From contig NZ_BAFM01000008.1 of the NCBI RefSeq assembly GCF_000334895.1, forward strand, positions 62,001-126,000: a DNA stretch of 64,000 nucleotides, in the 5' to 3' direction. Shown here piece after piece: positions 1 to 8,044 of this stretch. Origin of the DNA: Halococcus agarilyticus (GTDB lineage Archaea; Halobacteriota; Halobacteria; Halobacteriales; Halococcaceae). The position numbers and the translations under genes are program-made. How positions within the stretch are numbered: position 1 is the stretch's first letter; every line of letters begins with the position of its first letter. The notes under the pieces were generated by a model that did no database searches, had not been told where the DNA came from, and saw only the letters and a program-made list of their open reading frames with translations.

Positions 1-604
1 CGTCGGGATGGGTTGTCAGCGCGAACTGTCGGGCGCGATCCCACTGGCTCGTGATCCACTCCTCCAAGTCGGGCGCGCGCTCCGGAAGCACGTCGCGGAT
101 CGTGCCGATGAACTCGTCGAGATGGTCCTGTGGCGACCACCAGACGTCCTCCTCGCGGATCTCGTAGATGTACGCCCCCTCACCCGACGAGTCGACGAGG
201 TGGGCGAACTGGGTGAGCTGGGCGCGGGTGAACTGCTCCGGATGTTCGACCACGATCTCCCGACGCTCCGGGAAGACGACGACGTGCTCGCGGTCGACGA
301 ACGCGGCGAACTCGGCCGGATACCAGATCACGGGGTCGCCCTCCACGTCAGCACGCTCGATCCCGCCGGTTGCGGCCAGTTCGTCGAGCGCGTCGCTCGC
401 CTCGGCGTGCGACCAGTCGCGTTCGCGGGCGATCTGCCCCGCCGTCGCGACGGGTCGACCGAGGTCTTCGAGCGCCGCCCGGAACTCCGCCGCCGTCATC
501 GCCGGATCAGGATGGTCCTCCGTCGGTTCGGCGTCGATGTCCCGTATCGCCGGTTCGGTCTCCCCCTCGTTCTCTTCTGGCGAGCCGTCGTTCGCGTCGG
601 TCAC
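1..604 (-). CDS. Winged-helix-like haloarchaeal protein, C-terminus cut by window edge
   Basis: An uninterrupted minus-strand frame runs from a GTG at 604 off the left edge, giving 201 codons. The N-terminus is a short acidic tail. Residues about 40-95 read like a small helix-turn-helix domain (a region like TAGQIARERDWSHAEAS, then a wing ending in DPVIWYPAEF). The rest is rich in aromatic and acidic residues. I do not recognise a named family; a DNA-binding role is inferred only from the helical pattern. GTG 604 was chosen because the frame upstream of it no longer looks coding. It is followed on the same strand by the symporter gene's 3' end, with about 80 bases between. Confidence 0.6.
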   Translation of the reverse strand, partial: MTDANDGSPEENEGETEPAIRDIDAEPTEDHPDPAMTAAEFRAALEDLGRPVATAGQIARERDWSHAEASDALDELAATGGIERADVEGDPVIWYPAEFAAFVDREHVVVFPERREIVVEHPEQFTRAQLTQFAHLVDSSGEGAYIYEIREEDVWWSPQDHLDEFIGTIRDVLPERAPDLEEWITSQWDRARQFALTTHPD

Positions 605-685
605 TGCTCGGAGGGAGGGCCACTGCGGACAAACGGTTTGCGTCTCGATCGCGCTCGTGATCGGCCATCGGTCGCCGGAACGGTC

Positions 686-2002
686 TCAGTCGTTCGCGCT
701 GGAGGCGGCTGCATCCGGCGACGACCGGCTGCCGACCCACACACCCTTGGAGAAGTCGATGGCGTCGTTGTACTTCGCCGCGAGCGCCGTCACCGCGAGA
801 TCGCCGGTCACGTTGTTCGTCGTGGCGATCCGACCGAGGATCGGGTCGACGGCGGCGACGAAGCCCACGACGGTCAGGGGGAGCCCGAGCGCATTGAGGA
901 TGATCGTGAGCATGATGAGCCCGGCACCGGGGACGCCCGCGGTGCCGATACTGACGAGCACGACCGTCGCGAGCACCGTCACCTGCTCGCCGATCCCGAG
1001 CGAAACGCCGACGACGTTGGCCGCGAAGACTGCCGTGACGGCCTGGCGGATCGCCGCGCCGTCCATGTTGATCGTCGCGCCCAGCGGGAGGGAGAACCCG
1101 TACACCGACTCGTCGACCGCGAGATTGTCGCGGGCGTCGGCAATCGTCACCGGGAGCGTGCCGCTCGACGACCGGATCGAGAACGCGGTCACCATCGCGT
1201 CCTTCGCGCCCGAGAGGAAGGCGATCGGCGACTGGCCGAGCAGCCCCGCGGTGATGAGTCCGAGGTAGGTCACGCCGATGTGGATCGCGATCCCGAGCGC
1301 GACCACGCCGACCAGCGACGCGAGCGAGACGATCCCCGCGATCCCGTTGGTCGCAAGCGACGCCGCCGTCAGCGCGAACACGCCGAGGACGCCGTACTCC
1401 ATCACGCCCCAGACGATCGCGAACAGCGCCTCCGTGCCGGCGTCGACGAACTCGAAGAACGTCTCGCTCCCCGCCCGCACCCGCTCGTCGTCGGTCCGAT
1501 CCCGGACCCACGCGAGGCCGAGCCCGAACACCACGACGAAGAAGATGATCGAGAGGAGATCGCCCTCCGCCATCGCCCCGATCGGGTTGTCTGGCACGAT
1601 CCCGAGCACGACCTCGGCGATCGAGGGTGCGCTCGCCGACTCGGCCTCGCCGGGGACGAACTCCTGGCCGGCTCCCGGCTGGAGCAGGTTCGCGACCGCG
1701 AGGCCGATGGTCGCCGCGATCGCGGTCGTCACCACGTACAGTCCGACGACCGTGCCACCGACGCGACCGAGCCGCGCGGGCGAGAGGCGCTCCATGCCGG
1801 CGAGCAGCGTGAACACGACCAGCGGGACGACGAGCATGTTGAGCAGCGAGAGGAAGAGATCCCCGAGCGGCTGGAGCCGGGTCGCCGGTTCGCCGACGAC
1901 CAGCCCGACGATCGCGCCGAGAACGAACCCGGCGGCGATGCGGTAGACGATGGGGACCGAGCGGTACGCGCTTGCTGCACGACGGACGGGTGCCGAATTC
2001 AC
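686..2002 (-). CDS. Dicarboxylate/amino acid:cation symporter (DAACS family)
   Basis: A 438-residue membrane transporter of the glutamate/aspartate (SDF) family, expected to couple uptake of a dicarboxylate or amino acid to Na+ or H+. Family landmarks are visible: RSSSGTLPVT (277-286) in hairpin 1, NMDG (312-315), VPGAG in hairpin 2 and NVTGD (397-401) in TM8. There are about eight hydrophobic segments and the length is typical. The TM8 segment before NVTGD reads DPILGRIATTN, whereas GltPh has a shorter segment with Asp394 and Arg397; the usual amino-group and side-chain contacts are not obvious, so the substrate cannot be named. The GTG at 2002 was chosen because the first hydrophobic segment follows shortly and an AT-rich stretch lies just upstream. 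The open frame extends further but without transporter-like sequence. Confidence 0.88.
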   Translation of the reverse strand: MNSAPVRRAASAYRSVPIVYRIAAGFVLGAIVGLVVGEPATRLQPLGDLFLSLLNMLVVPLVVFTLLAGMERLSPARLGRVGGTVVGLYVVTTAIAATIGLAVANLLQPGAGQEFVPGEAESASAPSIAEVVLGIVPDNPIGAMAEGDLLSIIFFVVVFGLGLAWVRDRTDDERVRAGSETFFEFVDAGTEALFAIVWGVMEYGVLGVFALTAASLATNGIAGIVSLASLVGVVALGIAIHIGVTYLGLITAGLLGQSPIAFLSGAKDAMVTAFSIRSSSGTLPVTIADARDNLAVDESVYGFSLPLGATINMDGAAIRQAVTAVFAANVVGVSLGIGEQVTVLATVVLVSIGTAGVPGAGLIMLTIILNALGLPLTVVGFVAAVDPILGRIATTNNVTGDLAVTALAAKYNDAIDFSKGVWVGSRSSPDAAASSAND

Positions 2003-2174
2003 TATACCCGTGTTTGGCGAGCCGGACACCAACCGCTGTCGGTCACGTCGGAATCCGCCGCCATCTCTGACGCAGCGGCCCGAGCTGTCGAATCGTTCCC
2101 GGTGGTCGCACCGCACCCTCTCGAACGGCGGATTATAAGTATCCCCGCCACAACGGAGGGGACGAAGACACGTG

Positions 2175-2489
2175 ATGGGGTTCGAAACCGCGCTCGGCAA
2201 TCTCGGCACGGCGTTCGGCGGGAGCGCGCTCGCGGGCGGTGTCACCGGGTTCGCCGCGAAGAAGCTGGCCAAGATCGCCGTCGCGATCGTCGGACTACAG
2301 CTGGCGGTGGTCACGTATCTCGACCACCAGGGCGTCCTCGACGTCCAGTGGCAGGCACTCGACCACGCGCTCGCGGGCGCACAGCAGCACCTCCAGACGG
2401 TTCCGCCGTGGCTCACGGCGCTCGGCACGACGCTGCCCGTCGGGGCGGGGTTCGTCGGGGGGTTCTTCCTCGGGTTCAGGCGGGCCTGA
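2175..2489 (+). CDS. FUN14 domain-containing small membrane protein
   Basis: A 104-residue protein with a glycine-rich hydrophobic N-terminal segment, a central hydrophobic segment (AKIAVAIVGLQLAVVTYL), an amphipathic middle and a C-terminal hydrophobic hairpin ending in GFRRA. This matches the prokaryotic FUN14 family, small membrane proteins of unknown function in archaea. A TATA-like ATTATAAGTAT lies about 40 bases upstream and a purine-rich GGAGGGG stretch at about 2155-2161. GTG 2172 directly precedes ATG 2175; I take the ATG. It is divergent from the symporter gene and shares its upstream region. Confidence 0.75.
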   Translation: MGFETALGNLGTAFGGSALAGGVTGFAAKKLAKIAVAIVGLQLAVVTYLDHQGVLDVQWQALDHALAGAQQHLQTVPPWLTALGTTLPVGAGFVGGFFLGFRRA

Positions 2490-2682
2490 GCCCCGACGTT
2501 CCGCGACCGGCGATCGACCATCGGCGTTCCGTACGGTATCCGATCCACTTCTCGAATCGCCACGGAACGGCGAGCCGTTCGTTCGACCAGGGTTCGGTCC
2601 TCGTAGCGACGCGTTCGGACTCCGGGGACGTTTCGGCGGCGGCTGTCGGCAGAATTTTTTACCCGGAGTACGGAGGTAGGCC

Positions 2683-3192
2683 ATGGATCATCTCGACGAA
2701 ATCCCGATCGAACGACTGCAGGACGCGCTCGACGAGGTGGACGACGCGAAGCCGGCCCAGCGACTCACCGCGGCGATCGCCTACAAGAACGGCGTCACGC
2801 AGACCGAGCTCGCCGAGTGGTACGGCGTCCAGCGGCGCACGATCTACAGCTGGCTCAAGCGCCTCGACGACGGGCCGCTGGACCAGGCCGTCACCGACGC
2901 ACCGCGGTCCGGCCGGCCGCGGAAGCTCACCGCGGAGCAGCGCGAGGCGTTCGAAACCGCGCTCCACGAGCCCCCGACCGAGGTCGGCTACGACGAACCG
3001 GCGTGGACGCCGGCGCTCGTCGGCCGGTTCGTTCGCGACGCGTTCGGCGTCGAGTACTCCGAGCCGAGCTGTCGCCGGCTGATGAAGGAGGCCGGGCTCG
3101 AGTACCGCAAGCCGCCGCAACCGCCCGCCGGAACAGGATCGAGCGGCGATGGGGCGTCCGACGGACGCGGTAGCGGCCGGTGGACGCCGTAG
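2683..3192 (+). CDS. Stand-alone IS630-type helix-turn-helix protein
   Basis: A 169-residue protein matching the N-terminal DNA-binding half of IS630/Tc1-type transposases. A first HTH (about 25-65, with TQTELAEWYGVQRRTIYSWL) is followed by a PRSGRPRKL linker and a second winged-helix segment (about 85-140). No DDE catalytic domain follows; the C-terminus is a Gly/Ser/Pro tail. Lone proteins of this layout are common in haloarchaea. They may be remnants of transposases or domesticated regulators. No terminal inverted repeats or target duplications were seen around it. Confidence 0.75.
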   Translation: MDHLDEIPIERLQDALDEVDDAKPAQRLTAAIAYKNGVTQTELAEWYGVQRRTIYSWLKRLDDGPLDQAVTDAPRSGRPRKLTAEQREAFETALHEPPTEVGYDEPAWTPALVGRFVRDAFGVEYSEPSCRRLMKEAGLEYRKPPQPPAGTGSSGDGASDGRGSGRWTP

Positions 3193-3481
3193 CGCCCGTC
3201 TGGCCCGAACTGTCGTCGGTCCGAATCGAGCCATCGCGTGCGTTCGCGACGGGACGTTCGTCGTAGTGCTTGTCTCGGCCGGTGCGATTAGTTCTGCAGA
3301 CTTACTCGGACCGACGTGTCGCCGTCGGTCGCCCGTTCGACCGCGTCTCGACTCGAAGACGTCGCGTTCGATGCGGGTGGCCCGTATCGCGTCGTGGCCG
3401 ACGAACACCCACGGGATCGTCGTGGCGTCGCCGCAGCGCGTGCGGGGAAACACCTACCTCGGTCGGACGAGTGCCTCGATC

Positions 3482-3838
3482 ATGCCGGCAGAGACGTTCA
3501 CGCTCGCGGCGGCACAGGTCGAGCCAGTGTATCACGACAAGGAAGCGACCCTCGACAGGACGTGCGAGTGGATCGAGCGAGCCGGTCGCGAGGGCGCGGA
3601 TCTCGTGGTGTTCCCCGAGACGTACTTCCCCGGCTACCCGTACTGGCGCGGCAGCGTCTCGATCCCGCGCTGGACCGATCTCGTGGTCGAACTCCAGAAG
3701 AACAGCTTCCACGTCGAGGACGAGGCGATGGCGGGGAGATACGAGCTATCGCCCGCCGATGTCGAAGCGATCGCAGCCGAACACGAGGTCCCGATCGAGA
3801 CCGTGGAAGCGGTCGTCGATGCAGTCCACGACCTCTAA
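3482..3838 (+). pseudogene. Carbon-nitrogen hydrolase (nitrilase) with internal deletion
   Basis: The first 80 residues are a good nitrilase-superfamily N-terminus: LAAAQVEPVYHDKEATLDRT, then GADLVVFPETYFPGYPYW, which contains the first catalytic Glu (FPET). After HVEDEAM the sequence jumps to a short Glu/Ala-rich helical C-terminus ending in VDAVHDL. The middle of the enzyme, with the catalytic Lys and Cys, is missing. Family members are about 300-370 residues; this is 118. I infer a deletion that stayed in frame. Start ATG 3482 is the conserved family start. Confidence 0.7.
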
Positions 3839-4461
3839 AGAACATAAAACAGATGATGATTTTTCCACCGCTACTGAAATCGCTGCACTTCATCGGTTCG
3901 ACTGAAACTGTCTCGGCTCGATCCACCGCTGCTCCTGTCGGTGGCGATCGATACTGTCGCGATCGGAAACGTCCGACGGAAACACGTTGAAGGCCGGTGT
4001 CGATCGCTCGTACCGAGTCACCCTGTCGGAAGTCCGTCCAGCAACGACTGCCGTTTGATATCCGATTCCGGGATTTCTCCAATCGATTCTACGCACACAT
4101 ACCACAGAATCCGTTTGTGTTGGAACAGCGATCGGCTCACCGCTTACCGATCGGGAAGACAGCGCTGTTTTCGGGCGGGGAGCCTGGCGATTTCGAATCC
4201 GCCGTCGGTCCCGAACCGCCGCTTATCGGTTCCGTTCGAGGGGCGAGACGAACAACCGCTCACGAACGACGGTTCCGCAGTCGGCGTCCCAGCAGTCGAC
4301 ACGCGATCGCCCTCGGCGTCGAACCCGGCGAGGACGCACCCGACGAGCATCTGCATGCAAAATCGGATCGGACCGACGACGGGTTCGTGAGCGGGTTTCG
4401 TGGAAAGCGGCGAAACCGAGTGGACGACCGTTCGCGTGTCGATTCCGGAATCAACGGGGAT
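3839..4461. other. Gene-free stretch, partly AT-rich
   Basis: Between the broken nitrilase and the aldo/keto reductase. The first 80 bases are markedly AT-rich (runs such as ATGATGATTTTTCC). Short open frames here have haphazard composition, and none resembles a protein I know. I see no RNA gene or repeat. Confidence 0.4.
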
Positions 4462-5466
4462 CTACCACCGGTGGTGGACGTGCTCGGCGACGTACTCTTC
4501 GTAGATATCGCGCACCGCACCGTGCTCGCGGTGGCTGAGCGGGTCGAGGTCGGCCGCGGCGGCGTTGTCGCGGACGTGCTCGGGCGACGTCGAACCGGGA
4601 ATCACGGTCGTCACGGCGTCGAAGTCGAGGAGCCACCGGAGCGCGTACTGGGCCATCGTCGCGTCCTCGGGCACCAGCGGTCGGAGCTCCTCGACGGCTC
4701 GGAGCCCCTCCTCGAACGGAACGCCCGCGAACGTCTCGCCGCCCTTGCCGCCGACGCCGTCGGCGACGCCACCCTCGGCAGCGGCCTTGCGGTGGTCACC
4801 CTCCGCGATCTCCGTGTCGGCGTCGAACGCGTCCGCGAGGAGTCCCGACGCGAGCGGGACGCGAACGATCACGCCGACGTCTCGGCGTTTCGCCTCCTCG
4901 AAGAACAGCTCCGCGGGCCGCTGGCGGAAGGCGTTGAAGATGAGTTGTACTGTTTCGACACCGGGGTACTCGATGGCCTTCAGCGCCTCTTCACACTTCT
5001 CGACACTGACGCCGTACGAGTCGATCTTGCCCGCACCCTCCAGTGCCGCGAGCGCCTCGAACGTCTCGGGCTGGTAGTAGGTCTCGGTCGGCGGGCAGTG
5101 AAGCTGGAGGAGATCGAGCGACTCGACGCCGAGGCGCTCGCGGCTCTCGTCGACCGCGGCTTCGAGGTTCTCGTGGGTGTACTGGTCGGCCTCGTGGGGC
5201 GAGAGCCCCCGTCCGGCCTTGGTGGCGACGTGGATCTCCTCGTCGGGATCTTCTTCGGCGAGCACGTCCGCGACGATCTCCTCGGCACGACCGCCGCCGT
5301 AGACGTCGGCGGTGTCGATGAAGTTCGTTCCCGAATCCAGGGCCGCCCGGATCGCGTTCTCGCAGTCCTCTCGGTCGACGTCACCCCAGCTGCCGCCCAT
5401 CGTCCACGTCCCGAGACCGATCTCCGTGACCGCCCGCCCCGTGTCCCCGAGCTCTCGTCGATCCAT
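4462..5466 (-). CDS. Aldo/keto reductase
   Basis: A 334-residue NAD(P)H-dependent oxidoreductase of the aldo/keto reductase superfamily, acting on carbonyl groups of small sugars or aldehydes in the cytosol. The catalytic tetrad is visible: Asp51 and Tyr56 (DTADVYGGG), Lys83 (VATKAGRG) and His123 (LLQLHCPP). A C-terminal cofactor-binding segment reads TTVIPGSTSPEHV. ATG 5466 is used because MDRRELG is the usual family start; an in-frame extension upstream has no family similarity. It stands at the edge of the sugar-catabolism island, so an aldose or keto-sugar substrate is plausible. Confidence 0.88.
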   Translation of the reverse strand: MDRRELGDTGRAVTEIGLGTWTMGGSWGDVDREDCENAIRAALDSGTNFIDTADVYGGGRAEEIVADVLAEEDPDEEIHVATKAGRGLSPHEADQYTHENLEAAVDESRERLGVESLDLLQLHCPPTETYYQPETFEALAALEGAGKIDSYGVSVEKCEEALKAIEYPGVETVQLIFNAFRQRPAELFFEEAKRRDVGVIVRVPLASGLLADAFDADTEIAEGDHRKAAAEGGVADGVGGKGGETFAGVPFEEGLRAVEELRPLVPEDATMAQYALRWLLDFDAVTTVIPGSTSPEHVRDNAAAADLDPLSHREHGAVRDIYEEYVAEHVHHRW

Positions 5467-5582
5467 GTTCCGGGGTCGGACGCCGTCGACATAAATCACA
5501 GCCACGCGGCAGTCGTCGATCCCGACCATCGAGAGTGCGTCCCGGACGGTGGGTTTCAGGTCGACTCGGCAGAGAGGTCGGT

Positions 5583-5744
5583 ATGACGTGCTCGATCGCC
5601 GTCTGGGGCGGGACGCCTGGCGACATCGCCGCCGCAGTCAGGGCCGCTCGGGAGGGCCGGGACACCGTGCCCGTGGCCGATGGCGACCACCTCGGCGGGA
5701 TGATCGACGTTCCCGTGAGAGGGGCGGTGGTCTCGGGGACGTAG
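5583..5744 (+). pseudogene. FAD-dependent oxidoreductase, N-terminal remnant
   Basis: ATG 5583 opens a 53-codon frame beginning with a Rossmann-type FAD-binding motif, slightly degraded (AVWGGTPGDIAAAVRAAREG, then GDHLGGM). Intact relatives have several hundred more residues. Similarity ends at about base 5703. From there the DNA reads as the opposite strand of the next fragment, so the two broken genes are joined tail to tail. Confidence 0.6.
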
Positions 5745-5975
5745 TTGCACCGCCGGAAGTGCTCGACCAGTTCCTCGCAGGTCCGCACCATCTCGCTCGT
5801 CGAGGCCGATCCCTCGAAGACCGTCGTGTCGTCGCGCTCGATCGTCATCGACATCTCGAGGTCGTGGGGGTCGCCCACCGTCACGGACGTTCTCGTAGGC
5901 GTCGAGGTGGGTCTCGCCGACGCTGCCCTCGCCCTCGCGGTTCCCCTGGCTGATCGCGCAGGTATCGACCTGCCG
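5703..5975 (-). pseudogene. Fumarylacetoacetate-hydrolase-family fragment plus an unidentified fragment
   Basis: Read from 5884 leftward on the minus strand, the sequence VGDPHDLEMSMTIERDDTTV, a SEMVRTCEELVEHF helix and a PLTGT segment match the C-terminal third of FAH-fold sugar-acid dehydratases or hydrolases. There is no N-terminus, and the end is cut at the junction with the FAD fragment. Upstream, in another minus frame (about 5885-5975), is a protein-like stretch containing GNREGEGSVGETHLDAYENV that I cannot assign. Both are debris. Confidence 0.5.
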
Positions 5976-6122
5976 CCATCGTCGCTATCACTTGCCGGAC
6001 CGAACCCGACGCTGGACGCGAAGCCCGTGTCAGAGGGGTCGCTCCTGTCGAACGTTTCGTTCTCCCCGACGGTACCGTTCTCGGCGACAGTTCGCCAAGA
6101 GCGACCGTCGATCGATGGCCGC

Positions 6123-7094
6123 TCAGGCGTCCATCGCGAGCCGAAATCCGATGTTCCCGGTGGCGCTGTCGGGGGTGTTCTTGCTCCGGGCGGCGACCCG
6201 GTATCGGTTGCACCACGACCGGTGACAGAGGTACGACCCGCCGCGCATCACCCGCGCATCGCCGTTCTCGGGGCCGGTCGGGTTCTCTCGCGGGCCGTCG
6301 ACGTGGTGATCGGGGCTGAACCAGTCCGCACACCACTCCCAGACGTTGCCCGAGACGCTGTGGAGGTCGTATTCGTTCTGGGCGAACGCGTCGACCGGCG
6401 CAGTGCCACGATACCCGTCGGCTCCGGTGTTGTGCTCGGGGAACTCGCCCTGCCAGATGTTGCAGCGGTGCTCGCCGTCGGGCGTCAGCTCGTCGCCCCA
6501 CGGGTAGCGTTTTCCCACCAAACCGCCGCGAGCAGCCTTCTCCCACTCGGCCTCGGTCGGGAGGCGCTTGCCCGCCCACTCGGCGTAGGCCTGTGCGTCG
6601 GCCCACGAGACCTGCGTGACGGGGTGTTTCAGCCGATCGGTGATCGACGAGGCGGGGCCGTCGGGCCGGAGCCAGTTCGCCCCCTCGATCGCCACCCACC
6701 ACGGCGCGGCGTCGACCGACTGCATGACGTGCTCCTCGTCCGCCGGCGCGACGAAGTCCTCGAAGACGAACGCCCAGCCGAACTCCTCCGTTTCGGTGGT
6801 GTAGCCCGTGTCCCGCACGAACTGGAGGAACTCGGCGTTGGTCACGGCGTGTCTGTCGATGTGGAAGGCGTCGAGGTAGACGTCACGGGTGGGCCCCTCG
6901 CCGTCGGCCGGGAATCCGACGTCGCTGTCGGTGCCCATCCGGAACTCCCCCGCCGGGACTTCGACCATCCGCGACGACGGCTCGGCTTCGTTTCGCTCCA
7001 CGCCGGACCTCGACCGTCCGGCTGCCTGACTCCGGCCGGACGCGCCATCCGACCGGGAGGCGGCACAGCACCGATCCGGGGTGTCGTCGGTCAT
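6123..7094 (-). CDS. Formylglycine-generating enzyme (sulfatase-modifying, SUMF1 family)
   Basis: A 323-residue protein that would oxidise the Cys of sulfatase CxPxR/CxAxR motifs to formylglycine. It aligns end to end with characterised bacterial FGEs as I remember them: VPAGEFRMGTDSD near the start, GKRLPTEAEWEKAARGG and SGNVWEWCADWF in the middle, and the catalytic pair Cys290/Cys295 in YLCHRSWCNRYR followed by SKNTPDS. With both cysteines present it should be a true FGE, not an EgtB/PvdO relative. ATG 7094 is taken; the first 14 residues include RCCAASR, itself a CxAxR pentapeptide. No sulfatase gene is in the window. It is divergent from a ThuA gene. Confidence 0.9.
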   Translation of the reverse strand: MTDDTPDRCCAASRSDGASGRSQAAGRSRSGVERNEAEPSSRMVEVPAGEFRMGTDSDVGFPADGEGPTRDVYLDAFHIDRHAVTNAEFLQFVRDTGYTTETEEFGWAFVFEDFVAPADEEHVMQSVDAAPWWVAIEGANWLRPDGPASSITDRLKHPVTQVSWADAQAYAEWAGKRLPTEAEWEKAARGGLVGKRYPWGDELTPDGEHRCNIWQGEFPEHNTGADGYRGTAPVDAFAQNEYDLHSVSGNVWEWCADWFSPDHHVDGPRENPTGPENGDARVMRGGSYLCHRSWCNRYRVAARSKNTPDSATGNIGFRLAMDA

Positions 7095-7182
7095 TGCCGA
7101 GCCGTAGCCCGAGGCGGGACAAAAGCGTTTCACCGACGCCCCCTGTGACGCCGGGCGCGACGACGGTGACCCGAACGCTTAA

Positions 7183-7196
7183 CCGCCGAACGGCGG
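7183..7196. promoter_or_regulatory. Inverted repeat just before the ThuA start, possible operator
   Basis: CCGCCG-AA-CGGCGG is a perfect 6+6 inverted repeat with a 2-base spacer. It lies between an AT-rich GCTTAA element (about 28 bases before ATG 7207) and the start codon, where a bound repressor would block initiation. The region is shared with the divergent FGE gene. The operator role is inferred. Confidence 0.4.
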
Positions 7197-7206
7197 ATGG
7201 GGAGAT

Positions 7207-7947
7207 ATGACGACCGTCACAGTCTGGAACGAGTTCCGACACGAGCAGGAGAACGACACCGTCGCCGAGGTGTACCCCGACGGGATCCACACCGTCGTCG
7301 CCGAGGCGCTCGAATCACACGGCTTCGACACCCGGACGGCGACGCTCGACGAGCCCGAACACGGGCTCACCGAAGATATCCTCGACGACACCGACGTGCT
7401 GACGTGGTGGGGCCACGCCGCCCACGACGAGGTCGACGAGGAGATCATCGACCGGGTCCACGAGCGGGTCCTCGACGGGATGGGACTGATCGTGATGCAC
7501 TCCGCGCACTACTCGAAGATCTTTCGGAAGCTGATGGGAACCACCTGCTCGCTCAAGTGGCGTGAGGCCGCCGAGACCGAACGGCTCTGGACCGTGGAGC
7601 CGGGTCATCCGATCGCCGACGGGATCGACGAGTACGTCGAGGTTCCCGAGGCCGAGATGTACGGCGAACGCTTCGATATCCCGGCTCCGGACGAACTCGT
7701 GTTCACCTCGTGGTTCGAGGGCGGCGAGGTGTTCCGGTCGGGCTGTTGTTACCGCCGCGGCAGCGGACGGATCTTTTACTTCCGTCCCGGTCACGAGACG
7801 TACCCGGTCTACCACGACGACGCGATCCAGCAGGTGCTCGCGAACGCCGCCGAATGGGCCACGCCGGACGACGGCCCGACGCCCGACTTCGGCAACCACG
7901 ACCCGATCGAGGACGTCGACACCGACGACGATCGCAGCGTCCACTGA
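7207..7947 (+). CDS. ThuA domain-containing protein
   Basis: A 246-residue ThuA-family protein (class I glutamine-amidotransferase-like fold without the glutaminase Cys). Family features: [10 protein letters not shown] at the start, [14 protein letters not shown], the [13 protein letters not shown] core and [14 protein letters not shown] near the end. ThuA acts with ThuB (a Gfo/Idh/MocA dehydrogenase) in Sinorhizobium trehalose catabolism, which goes through 3-keto sugars. Here two Gfo/Idh/MocA genes follow directly on the same strand, about 100 bases on, so a related 3-keto-glycoside step is plausible. A very short leader is expected from the AT-rich element 28 bases upstream. Confidence 0.85.
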   Translation: MTTVTVWNEFRHEQENDTVAEVYPDGIHTVVAEALESHGFDTRTATLDEPEHGLTEDILDDTDVLTWWGHAAHDEVDEEIIDRVHERVLDGMGLIVMHSAHYSKIFRKLMGTTCSLKWREAAETERLWTVEPGHPIADGIDEYVEVPEAEMYGERFDIPAPDELVFTSWFEGGEVFRSGCCYRRGSGRIFYFRPGHETYPVYHDDAIQQVLANAAEWATPDDGPTPDFGNHDPIEDVDTDDDRSVH

Positions 7948-8044
7948 CCGCTCGCCAAGCCCACCCTCCGCCGGACTCGGCCTGTGTCGTACCGCCGACC
8001 GCAACCGCTTTCTGTGTGGTGACGACACGGTATGCAGACACACG

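Noticed and set aside
8-3082. A 1024-codon open frame on the plus strand
   Set aside because: It is an Arg/Asp/Glu-rich antisense shadow of the minus-strand winged-helix and symporter genes, common in high-GC genomes.
4144-4356. A 70-codon minus-strand frame starting MQMLVGCVLAG
   Set aside because: Only the first dozen residues look protein-like; the rest is Ser/Arg-rich with no domain, and its codon pattern is not like its neighbours.
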